A DNA stretch of 64,000 nucleotides from Phymorhynchus buccinoides (lineage: Eukaryota > Mollusca > Gastropoda > Neogastropoda > Raphitomidae), in contig CM065695.1 of the NCBI GenBank assembly GCA_017654935.2, forward strand, positions 37,233,188-37,297,187, in the 5' to 3' direction. The position numbers were made by a program, and so were the translations under genes. Under the pieces are notes generated by a model, which made no database searches, had not been told where the DNA came from, and saw only the letters and a program-made list of their open reading frames with translations. Below are positions 55,842 to 64,000 of the stretch, piece by piece; positions within the stretch are counted from its first letter, which is position 1, and the number at the start of each line of letters is the position of its first letter.

Positions 55842-56197
55842 TGTAGTACAATCAAGAAATTGAAACAAAACTGAAGATAACATTGAAGAATTACTGGTAC
55901 ACTTTTAAAAGGAGCTCACTCCTGCAAGGTTGGGAAAACTACGCACCGTAGCTCTTTATTTTGCAGCCGTTGGGAGTACTTCAGATAATGTTGTGGCCAA
56001 CAAGAATAAATGCGCATGCATGCGCGCACGCACACACATGAACAACACCTCTTCCCTAATACTGTCATTTAAATCATGTATTGTTCAAAAAACATTTCCA
56101 CTGTCACTTATGCTGACTGATGCAGATAGAAGTTGTAGAACTGGGAGTATTTTTTTTTAAAAGGGCAGCAAGAATAACTATCTTGATTATTAAAAAA

Positions 56198-56418
56198 TAA
56201 CTTCGGGACTTTCCTGGTATTGCAGTACCTTCAGGATCGTTCCATTATCTTTATATATATATTGAGTCTTAACTTTTTGTTAGCCTTCAGTGGACATAGA
56301 CAGACACAGGCCCCTTCTTGGCCTCTAGTAGTCCCCGAAAAAGCCCGCCAGGGCGAAACGTTGGACATTTTAGAAAATAAAGTGGAGAAATCCTCGAGTT
56401 TGTTTGTCGTTCTTTTTC

Positions 56419-56476
<58 letters not shown>

Positions 56477-56610
56477 ACCAAAAACAGAAAGGCAAACAAG
56501 CTGGTATATATATTTTTTTTTTTTTTTTTTTTTTTATCTTTATAGTTATTAATGTCCCATATGTGCCTGTTCCAGGCCAGGGGACATTAAACGAACTTTC
56601 ATCATTTAAA
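56198..56610. repeat. Dispersed repeat I, copy 2, split by an insertion
   Basis: CGGGACTTTCCTGGTATTGC, AGGATCGTTCC, ATCTTTATA, then after about 280 bp ATCTTTATAGTTATTAATG, CCCATATGTGCCTGTTCC. It carries the empty AGGATC site that is occupied at 22.3 kb. Confidence 0.7.
56256..56535 (+). mobile_element. Insert with hammerhead-like core (Penelope-like?)
   Basis: Flanked by ATCTTTATA on both sides (56247-56255 and 56536-56544). It contains CCCGAAAAAGCCCGCCAGGG followed by CGAAACGTTGG: a GCCC/GGGC stem with a four-base loop followed by GAAAC, the layout of hammerhead ribozyme stem II plus GAAA. The upstream CUGAUGA box is degenerate (CCGAAAA). Such motifs are known from Penelope-like retroelements. 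A (TA)n tract (56421-56473) and a T run fill the right side. Confidence 0.5.
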
Positions 56611-56719
56611 AAAAAAAGAGAATAAAGAATATAGGCTCCTTAAAAGAGAAACATAGTCACAAAGCAACACAGTCACAAGAGTGAAAGGGTAATCTGAAAA
56701 CCATCTTAGAAGCACTAAA

Positions 56720-56870
56720 CATGGGCGCATGCGGTTGCCTGAACTTTCCATCATAGCCCTTGCTAAAACGGTCAATTAAAGAGCAAAAAGAGCAGGAGAA
56801 GAGCCCTATCTTCAGGCAGACCACTGCCTGAGCCTGCATCAAATTGCAGGCAGGCCCACATGCACCCCTG
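56720..56870 (+). mobile_element. MITE family D, copy 2
   Basis: CATGGGCGCATGCGGTTGCC to GCCCACATGCACCCCTG, 151 bp, with an internal deletion around CATCAAATTGC. Flanks CACTAAA and CATTAAA match at six of seven positions. Confidence 0.85.
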
Positions 56871-58309
56871 CATTAAAGTTCCCCACACAACTGACTAAAA
56901 TGCAATGGACTGGCAGCAGAATATCAGGCAGTGTTTTTCACTTGGGTCAATAGAGATTTTCTACAGTATCCTGTTTCCTACTCAACTATGTCCGACTTTC
57001 TTTTTTGACTACATACAAAAAAAACCAAATGAAACAAAAAAACCACAGTGTCTGGAATAAATGGAACAGGGAGTCCCTATAATACACAGATTGTGCACAT
57101 TTATGCACTAAACCATCACATCACCCCTTATTATTTTGGAAAGTTCAAAACATAAAACTAAAGAAATAAAAAAATGTAACGAGCATAACACACAAAAATA
57201 AAATATACATAAAAAATACAATTAAAATAAAAAATGTTGTTAAGGTCTATGATTCTAACAAAACAGATGGCCAAAGATCTCCAATGGTGCTTTCCTTTGT
57301 ATGGAGAGAGGTTAAAGTATTTCATACCTCAATGGTAAATAGCTCTTGAATATGGCATTATAAAAGATGTCTCCCCTTCTCCTTTTGATACATTACCTTC
57401 CTACAATAAAAATTGCTCGGAAATAATTAAGGGGAGTAATTTCATGGTGTGTGGGAGTGATCTTGCCTAATTCAATCGGTCAAACAGGGGCAGTCACTAC
57501 CATCAGCTCTCGTAGCCTATCGACTCGTGTGTTTGATCAGACATACAGCACTTAGAACACTGTGCGTCATTCTAAAAAATTATGTCATTTATATTTTAAC
57601 GTCACATTTTGCAAGGTTTATCAGTTTGTGGCCACTGGCCACCCCTAATGTTTCTTTAAAAAATGTTGCAAGTCGCTGACTCGCATCCTGTGGTTTCAAG
57701 CTGCGATGCCATTGTTGCATTGTTGCTATGGCATTTGACCGAGTGATGGAGGTAAACAACTCTAATTTTCACGAAGTGCTCTCCCCTAGTTTTTTTTTCT
57801 GAAAATCGTCTATTGAATCAGGACCTAGTCACAGCTGAGTGTGAAAGTCCATCTCCACGGGTATTATGAACCATCTGCAGTCACTCCCAAACATTGTTTA
57901 CCATTGATCTATAGGAACCTAGCATGCATAGAAGTTTTCACATCATATGCCTGTGCATGCCCATTTGTATTCACATACAAAAGTATCCCCATCAAATGCC
58001 TGTGCACGCCCGTTTGTATACTGTCAGTGGCAGCAATGATGCACAACCCTTAAAATATAAATTTCAAACCCAAAGTGCTGGAATGTTCCAGAAGAATTAA
58101 ATTAAACAATTTTTTAAAAAGAAGCAGTTGTGATTTGTCAGTGGCTCAAAATGAAACCTGTAACATCGCTATCTCAAAACGAAACCTCCCAGTAGACTGA
58201 CACCAACTGTTGGGCAAAAGTGGGAGCAAATCGGGCACAGGGTGATTTGGATGTCTCCAACACAACTAAGCCATAATATGAACTACTGTCTATACAGGTC
58301 CCAACGGCA
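56871..58309. other. No recognised feature
   Basis: AT-rich sequence without coding signal. AGCATGCATAGAAGTTTTCA and ATGCCTGTGCATGCCC-type blocks repeat locally at 57948 and 57995. Confidence 0.5.
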
Positions 58310-58315
58310 CCAGGG

Positions 58316-58575
58316 GCTTTTTGTGCCTGTAACTTCCTATAATCTATCACTCTCTCTGACTTTGACCTTCCCTTACTGTGATCTACTATCTTGCTGTCTA
58401 ACCGGTCCATTCTGCCTTCTTTTAAAAAAAATCTTATAAAGATTTTCTCCAGCTGAAGACAGACATACTGGGCCTATTTCTGGGCCTATTTCTTAGTTAG
58501 GCACATAAAGGCAGCATGACGCATCTGCGCTTTGAACTGACAGAAAACTGTGTGAGCGATCCATGAAGAAGTCTA
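58316..58575 (+). mobile_element. Foldback family H, single-arm copy with internal duplication
   Basis: GTGCCTGTAACTTCCTATAA to GAAAACTGTGTGAGCGATCC plus ATGAAGAAG. CTGGGCCTATTT is duplicated in tandem at 58470-58491. Confidence 0.78.
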
Positions 58576-58633
58576 TACATGTGAAAAAGAAAAAGGAACT
58601 AAAATGTAACTTTTGTACACAGATGATTCTTTT

Positions 58634-58702
58634 TGTGTGTATTTGTTGTGTTTGTTGTTGTTGTTTTTGTTGCTGTCCCATCTTCTGGGCTGCACAGTTT
58701 TT
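58634..58702 (-). mobile_element. 3' fragment of the tRNA-headed SINE
   Basis: On the minus strand: ACTGTGCAGCCCAGAAGATG then GGACAGCAACAA and a CAA-rich tail, matching the last 40 bp of 50525-51361. Confidence 0.75.
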
Positions 58703-59654
58703 ACACAGACACTGCTTCTTAAAAATAAATACAAAAAAAGAACGCACCTCTCTTTCCAACCGCCCGAAATATGCCTTCTTTTCGCATCACCAGGAGTAAA
58801 CACATTAGACCAAAAAAAAGCTTCAAGCACGATATATAAATATAAAAAATGTATTCCCAACTGACATTAGGGGCTTTTTTTTCCCTCTAGTTCCATAAGA
58901 AAATACATTGTACTTAGGCGAATTGACAATCATTCGAAATGCATATAGATAAAGCACAACAGCACATGCATTTTCACATACAAATACACGCACAATCCAA
59001 TATCTTTATGCCTGTCTGTAAAGGGCAATGATAAACCGTGACTATCAGCAGCAGAGCGAGCATTATGCTTTAAACAGAGCACATCAGCTATCTTCTGTTC
59101 CGTCTCCCCTTCAAACTAACAAGACACGACTCTAACTTCATGCGTTCAACCCAAATTCACTAGCCACCATTTTTTTCTAGCTTTCCCACATTCCCCACCT
59201 TTCCCTCTTTCATGCAGGTTACGCTCCAAGATCTGAAAACAGGCGTATGTTGCGACCAGAAAAAGAATCTGTGTGTTTCATTACAGATGGGCGAGTAAAT
59301 AAAAAAAAGTTGCTTCAAATCCTGCAGCTTTTAACAACTGAACTAATCATGGAGAAATTTTGGATGGATGAATCCTGATGGACCAACAATAACATACTTT
59401 TTTTTCTAAGCCCGTTATTTCAGGTCACCTCATACGCAATATTTATGCCTTTAAACATTAAAAATACTTTTCCTTTGATGACAAATACCATAGCAACTGG
59501 TCGACCAAGTTTTAAGCAGTTAGGTTCGACACTTACAAATATGAATTCTGTAACGTACAGTAAATTTGACCGTAATCTAAATTAAAAGTCATCAAAAACT
59601 TGTTTTCCTTTTTTGATGATCAAACCCTGTGCAACTGCGGTGGCCACTCTTGCA
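58703..59654. other. No recognised feature
   Basis: No gene or repeat visible. Confidence 0.5.
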
Positions 59655-59659
59655 TGAAT

Positions 59660-59852
59660 CAGGGCTCCCAATCGTCCCGCAAAACAAGGGGTCCCAGGGA
59701 CTCCTTCACTTACAGCATAGAAGGTCCTAGAGGCGGGATAGAGGGTCCCAGTGGCATTGCGAATGCTAAAAAGATTTTTTTTAGTGCATCCCTGGGACCC
59801 CCTGCACATTCTTGTAGAGGGTCTTTTAGAATTTTAGTACTTGGGAGCTCTG
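59660..59852 (-). mobile_element. MITE family B, copy 4
   Basis: CAGGGCTCCCAATCGTCC to TTGGGAGCTCTG (minus orientation), 193 bp, with a perfect 5-bp duplication TGAAT at 59655-59659 and 59853-59857. The AGACCCCCAAATGGGGG segment near the end is deleted. Confidence 0.9.
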
Positions 59853-59857
59853 TGAAT

Positions 59858-60400
59858 ATTCAGGGTTGTACGGTGTGGCTAAACAGAGTGACAGTGAAGC
59901 ATAAGGAGTGTGCAGTGCTTATGCAAATGACCCACAAGGCAAGTCAACATGGGAAAAATTGTATGCGTTTTCACCAAACCCATTTCACAAAAACCTTCCT
60001 TCAACGTCCTTATACTAAGGCTACTGGGAGTATGTTTATGCACCTGCAGCCTGATTTTATTCATCGATAATTGTATAAAATCCAATCACTCATAAACATT
60101 CCATCATGCTTTTTTTAGTCTGAAAACAAAGAACACCAATCGTTAGATTACAACACAAAGAAAATGAGATTACCGAACAAAATTGTCAGGGTGAAAAAAA
60201 CCCAGGAAAGGAATTATTCACGCCTATTAAATTTTAACTCACACGACAAGTCAGGCACACTGACACGGATCTGCTGTTCATCAGGGCAAGCTGTTTCTTT
60301 TTTTCCCTTAGCTTGTTTCTTAAAGGCTACACAGAGTCTCTATGCTTGGACGATAACCTCTATACTTCTTCATTACTATCACATCTGTCGGTGATAACAA
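59858..60400. other. No recognised feature
   Basis: Plain sequence, no gene. Confidence 0.5.
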
Positions 60401-61937
60401 AACACGAGTCTCTACAAGCGCTTCAACAAAACCACACACCAGAAACGGCACTTCATTCTAACTGTCCTAACACCTCCAGGGCTGTTAGAGTAGGTTGGGG
60501 TGGAAGGGGGAGAGCATGTAGGGAAGGGTGGCAAGTTTTGGGGGCAGACGTAACTTAACTTGTCCGTACCCCATCCCCACCCCCAAAACTTCAGGGGGCT
60601 TCTGGTATGGGTGGGTGGGAGGGGGGCTGGTGTGGACAGGGTGGGGAGGTTGTGGGCAGGCGTAACTTAACTTGTCCGTACCCCATCCCCACCCCCAAAA
60701 CTTCAGGGGGCTTCTGGTATGGGTGGGTGGGGGGGGGGCTGGTGTGGATAGGGTGGGGAGGTTGTGGGCAGGCGCAACTTAACTTGTCCTTACCCCATCC
60801 CCACCCCCAAAACTTCAGGGGGGTTCTGGTAAAGGTGGGTTGGAGGGGGGGGGCGGTGTGGATAGGAGGGGGGGGCAGGCGTAACTTAACTTGTCCTTAC
60901 CTCATCCCCAACCTCCCAAAACTTCAGGGGGCAGCTGGTAGGGGTGGGTGGGAGGGAGGCAGCCGGGCTGTTGTGGAGGGTGGGGAGAACTGTCAGTGAC
61001 AAGACAGAGTCTCTTCGGGTGCTTCAACACAACCACTCACCAGCAAGGTCCCCGCCCTCCAACCCAACCCATCCCCTAAACACTCCAGGGCTGTTAGTAC
61101 TGGTCAGGGTGGGTGGGAGGAGAGCTGGTGGGGAGAACTGTCAGTGACAAGACACGAGTCTCTGCGGGTGCTTCAACACAACCACTCACCAGCAAGGCCC
61201 CCACCCCCCACCCCCTAAACACTCCAGGGCTGTTAGTACTGGTCAGGGTGGGTGGGAGGAGAGCTGGTGGGGAGAACTGTCAGTGACAAGACACAGTCTC
61301 CTCGGGTGCTTCAACACAACCACTCACCAGCAAGGTCCCTCCACCTCCCCCACCCCCTAAACACTCCAGGGCTGTTAGTACTGGTCAGGGTGGGTGGGAG
61401 GAGAGCTGGTGGGGAGAACTGTCAGTGACAAGACACAGTCTCCTCGGGTGCTTCAACACAACCACTCACCAGCATGGTCCCTCCACCTCCAACCCACCTC
61501 CGGACCCCTAAACACTCCAGGGCTGTTACTACTGGTGAGGATGGTGGGAGGAGAGCTGGTGGGGAGAACTGTCAGTGACAAGACACAGTCTCCTCGGGTG
61601 CTTCAACACAACCACTCACCAGCAAGGTCCCTCCACCTCCAACCCACCTCCGGCCCCCTAAACACTCCAGGGCTGTTACTACTGGTGAGGGTGGTGGGAG
61701 GGAGGCTGGAGGGGAGGGTGGGGAGGTCAGGGGCAGAGGTCACTTCATCCTAACTGTCTGTACCACACATCAGCAAGGTCAATTTATCCTAACTGTCCTT
61801 GCCACCCGACCCCACTCCAGGGCTGTTACTACTGGTGGGGCTGGGTGGGAGGGGGGCTGGAGGGGAGAGTGGGGAGATCAGGGGCAGAGGTCACTTCATC
61901 CTAACTGTCTGTACCACACACCAGCAAGGTCAATTTA
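60401..61937 (-). repeat. G-rich minisatellite derived from the end of the neighbouring exon
   Basis: Three sub-arrays. 60490-60960 has four units of about 118 bp (CTTGTCCNTACCCCATCCCC, ACTTCAGGGGG). 60985-61700 has five units of about 145 bp (GAGAACTGTCAGTGACAAGA, TGCTTCAACACAACCACTCA). 61690-61937 has two units with CATCCTAACTGTC. All share a GGGCTGTTANTACTGG block. On the minus strand the last sub-array reads GCCCCTGATCTCCCC ... CACCAGTAGTAACAGCCCTG then GGTGGCAAGGACAGTTAGGA, which parallels the end of the exon at 62391 and the sequence beyond it. Confidence 0.9.
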
Positions 61938-62158
61938 CAGTGACGTCCCGAGGCCCGGTCATGGGACATTGACCTATTAAAATTGCAAATGTCCATTGTG
62001 TTCTCCCCTGTCAGGACAAAATGTCTGATTAATTTTTTTAACACTGGCAAGCTTCGATTTCTTATTGATTTCTGCAAGAGCCAGTACACTGTCCTATTGA
62101 TTTCTCTTTGTCTCAGGACAGTTTGTCCTGTCGCTTTTCGATCCTCGGTACTTCACCG
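61938..62158 (+). mobile_element. MITE family C, copy 3
   Basis: CAGTGACGTCCCGAGG to CCTCGGTACTTCACCG. It interrupts a minisatellite unit: CAGCAAGGTCAATTTA on the left continues as TCCTAACTGTCCTTGCCACC on the right, and the intact join is present at 61770-61803. Flanks AATTTA / AATGTA match at five of six positions. Confidence 0.85.
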
Positions 62159-62218
62159 AAAATGTATCCTAACTGTCCTTGCCACCCCCGGCCCCATTCC
62201 AGGACTGTTTAGTGTTAG

Positions 62219-62388
62219 CACGGGCGCTTGCGGTGACCAAAATGTTTGCCTGAACTTCCCATCATAACCCTAGCTAAAAAGGTCAATTTAAGAGCAATGA
62301 GAAGAGCCCTATCTTCAGGCAAACCACTGCCTGAGCCCGCATCAAATTGCCTGAATTCAGGCTTCAGGCAGACCCACATGCACCCCTG
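62219..62388 (+). mobile_element. MITE family D, copy 3, beside a stop codon
   Basis: CACGGGCGCTTGCGGTGACC to CACATGCACCCCTG with an exact 6-bp duplication TGTTAG at 62213-62218 and 62389-62394. On the minus strand the duplicated bases CTAACA contain the TAA that ends the open frame of the adjacent exon. Confidence 0.92.
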
Positions 62389-62390
62389 TG

Positions 62391-62602
62391 TTAGTACTGG
62401 GTGTGAGGGGTGGAGGAGGAGGGGAGGAGGGGGGGGAGGTCCGGGGCGGAGGCGAGGGCGGCCCACTGGGCGGTGTTGCGGCGCACGTACAGCGTGACGC
62501 CGGCGCGGTACACGGCAGGGATGCGGATGTGGGAGGTGACCTGGGCGCGGTACCCCGGCACGCTGGGCATGTTGTGCTCCCGCAGCACGTTCACCACTTG
62601 AC
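62391..62602 (-). CDS. Unidentified protein, probable last coding exon
   Basis: After the acceptor CTGTCGACAG the exon opens with GT, completing a Gly codon from the previous exon, and reads QVVNVLREHNMPSVPGYRAQ then VTSHIRIPAVYRAGVTLYVR and RNTAQWAALA before a Pro/Ser-rich end and TAA. Codons are strongly GC-ending, unlike the AT-rich neighbourhood, and the first 50 residues look like a compact domain. I do not recognise the family. The last 20 or so residues resemble the minisatellite downstream, so the true C-terminus may be repeat-derived. No GT donor of good quality was found before the stop. Alternatively, the exon continues into a spliced isoform. Confidence 0.65.
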
Positions 62603-62625
62603 CTGTCGACAGACAACAACGCGCG

Positions 62626-62702
62626 TGTACGCACGTGCACACACATTCGCGCATGCACACACACACAGAAGCGCGTACGCACGTGCACACACACACACAC
62701 AA
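62626..62702. repeat. (CA)/(CG) microsatellite in the intron
   Basis: CGCGTGTACGCACGTGCACA and AAGCGCGTACGCACGTGCAC show a small duplication, followed by CA repeats. Confidence 0.85.
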
Positions 62703-63039
62703 TGAGATGCAGGAGGAAAGGTGATTTAAAACAAAACAAAAAACACACACTTGAAAGTCAGTACCTGGAAGTATTCAAAACCTGCATCATACTAGTGAAA
62801 CACACACACACACAATTGACAGGCAACCAAACCAGATAATTAGTTGAAGCCCAAACTTTAAAGATTCATGAGCTGATTTGAAAAGCCAATCAAAACAAAC
62901 ATTAACCACATGCTTTACACATACAGTCTGACAAAAAGCCAAATATCGCCATATAAACTTAAACGTTACCAGCCTGATAGCAAAGATATGAACCCATTAA
63001 CTAAGAGTACTTAGCCTGTTTGTAAACCAGATATCCTAC
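62703..63039. other. Intron sequence without feature
   Basis: Intron between the two unidentified exons; AT-rich, no repeat seen. Confidence 0.55.
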
Positions 63040-63041
63040 AT

Positions 63042-63561
63042 TGGGCTGAAAATGTTAACTGAAAGCAAACCTACTTTCTACTCTGACAATGGGCTGGACC
63101 TTACCCAGGACATTCATCCGGCACCAGCTGGGATTGCAGTAATGGAGGGCGTGGCTCCAATGGGCTGAACATTTTAACTGAAAGCAAACCTACTTTCTAC
63201 TCTGACAATGGGCCGGACCTTACCCAGGACATTCATCCGGCACCAGCTGGGATTGCAGTAATGGAGGGCGTGGCTCCAATGGGCTGAACATTTTAACTGA
63301 AAGCAAACCTACTTTCTACTCTGACAATGGGCCGGACCTTACCCAGGACATTCATCCGGCACCAGCTGGGATTGCAGTAATGGAGGGCGTGGCTCCAATG
63401 GGCTGAACATTTTAACTGAAAGCAAAACTTTCTACTTTCTACTCTGACAATGGGCCTGAAAGACCTACTTTCTACTCTGACAATGGGCCAGACCTATTCA
63501 GTCACCAGCAGGGATTGGAGTAATGGAGGGGTGGGGGGGGGGGGGGGGGGGGGGGCTCCAA
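63042..63561 (-). repeat. 119-bp minisatellite containing copies of the upstream exon's donor
   Basis: TGGGCTGAA begins units at 63042, 63161, 63280 and 63399 (119 bp each), followed by a degenerate unit with a G run (63530-63555) that adjoins the exon flank at 63562. Each good unit holds, on the minus strand, CAGCTGGTGCCGGATGAATG then TCCTGG and GTAAGG, i.e. the last 28 or so bases of the exon at 63621 and its splice donor. Copies of GTAAGG are at 63342-63337, 63223-63218 and 63104-63099. Confidence 0.93.
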
Positions 63562-63620
63562 TGGGCTGAAAATGTTGAAAGCAAGCCTACTTTCTACTCT
63601 GACAAAGGGCCGGACCTTAC

Positions 63621-63803
63621 CCAGGACATTCATGCGGCACCAGCGGGGGTCGCTGGGGTGGTGGAGGAGGGGCTCCAGGCTGGCGGTGGGCTGGAAGCGG
63701 CTGACCACGTCCTGCCGTCGCACCAGCAGCACCGAGTCGCTGGTCAGCTGCTCCATCATCTTCTCCTCACCCACTATCTCCAAGGGGTTGGTCAGGTACA
63801 CGC
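63621..63803 (-). CDS. Unidentified protein, internal exon
   Basis: A 183-nt exon between TTGGTGTGCAG and GTAAGG. It encodes VYLTNPLEIVGEEKMMEQLT then SDSVLLVRRQDVVSRFQPTA, SLEPLLHHPSDPRWCRMNVL and one base of the next codon, which joins in frame to the exon at 62602 to give NVL-G-QVVNVLREH. Both splice sites are consensus, and the phase (2 in, 1 out) agrees with the next exon, which is the main evidence for a real gene. No signal peptide, transmembrane segment or known motif is evident. Upstream exons lie beyond the window edge. Confidence 0.8.
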
Positions 63804-64000
63804 CTGCACACCAAGACATTGACACGCACCCTGTACAGGTTGTTTTAGTGAAACCGAGCATGTAGCTTTAAGAAATATCTAAAAATATCTTGGTACGGTA
63901 TTTAAGTTATATTCATGGAATGCTTATTCAAGAGAGTAATCCTAAATTAGGAAAGCACCATACAAACAAATAACTCAACAAGTGCAAAGTGACATTATTT

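Overview
The window is ordinary nuclear DNA from an animal, most likely a mollusc and probably a gastropod. The evidence is spliced genes with GT-AG introns, a G-protein alpha-s (Gs alpha) gene whose residues match molluscan Gs alpha best from memory, very many (GA)n, (CA)n and homopolymer-C tracts, and a dense layer of small transposable elements. There is no bacterial operon, CRISPR array or rRNA. Coding sequence is under 2 percent of the window.

Two genes are supported, both on the minus strand. (1) The 5' half of Gs alpha: five exons at 44027-43901, 43775-43703, 43477-43423, 38609-38490 and 36638-36541. They join in phase into about 157 residues, from the Met-Gly-Cys start through the P-loop to the end of the first half of the helical domain. 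I could not find the remaining exons (GTPase core and C-terminus) in the 36.5 kb downstream. (2) Two consecutive exons at 63803-63621 and 62602-62391 of a conserved-looking protein that I do not recognise; the second appears to carry the stop codon.

Everything else is intronic or intergenic repeat. From left to right: 0-5 kb MITEs, palindromes and LINE 3' ends; 5-16 kb simple repeats and MITEs, one MITE nested in another; 15.6-16.1 kb a 121-bp tandem repeat; 18.6-20.8 kb a SINE remnant, a palindromic element carrying telomere-like repeats, and a 1.4-kb minisatellite; 21-31 kb about a dozen MITEs; 31-33 kb very long GA and C tracts; 35.9-44 kb the Gs alpha exons, with a 113-bp minisatellite touching the exon 5 donor and two DNA transposons in intron 3; 45-47 kb a Helitron-like tandem element and a LINE ORF2 remnant; 48-59 kb SINE-like families and a foldback family with an 837-bp SINE inserted; 60-64 kb the second gene with its own minisatellites.

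The most unusual pattern is that three separate minisatellites contain copies of an exon-intron or exon-3'UTR junction of the gene they lie in (35.98-36.55, 63.04-63.56 and 60.4-62.2 kb). A second theme is a set of unrelated MITE families that all begin CAG and make 5-6 bp target duplications, several proven by empty sites in this same window. An 870-bp relict with a zinc-finger-like coding fragment has the same kind of ends. Coordinates of repeat edges were read by eye and may be off by a few bases.
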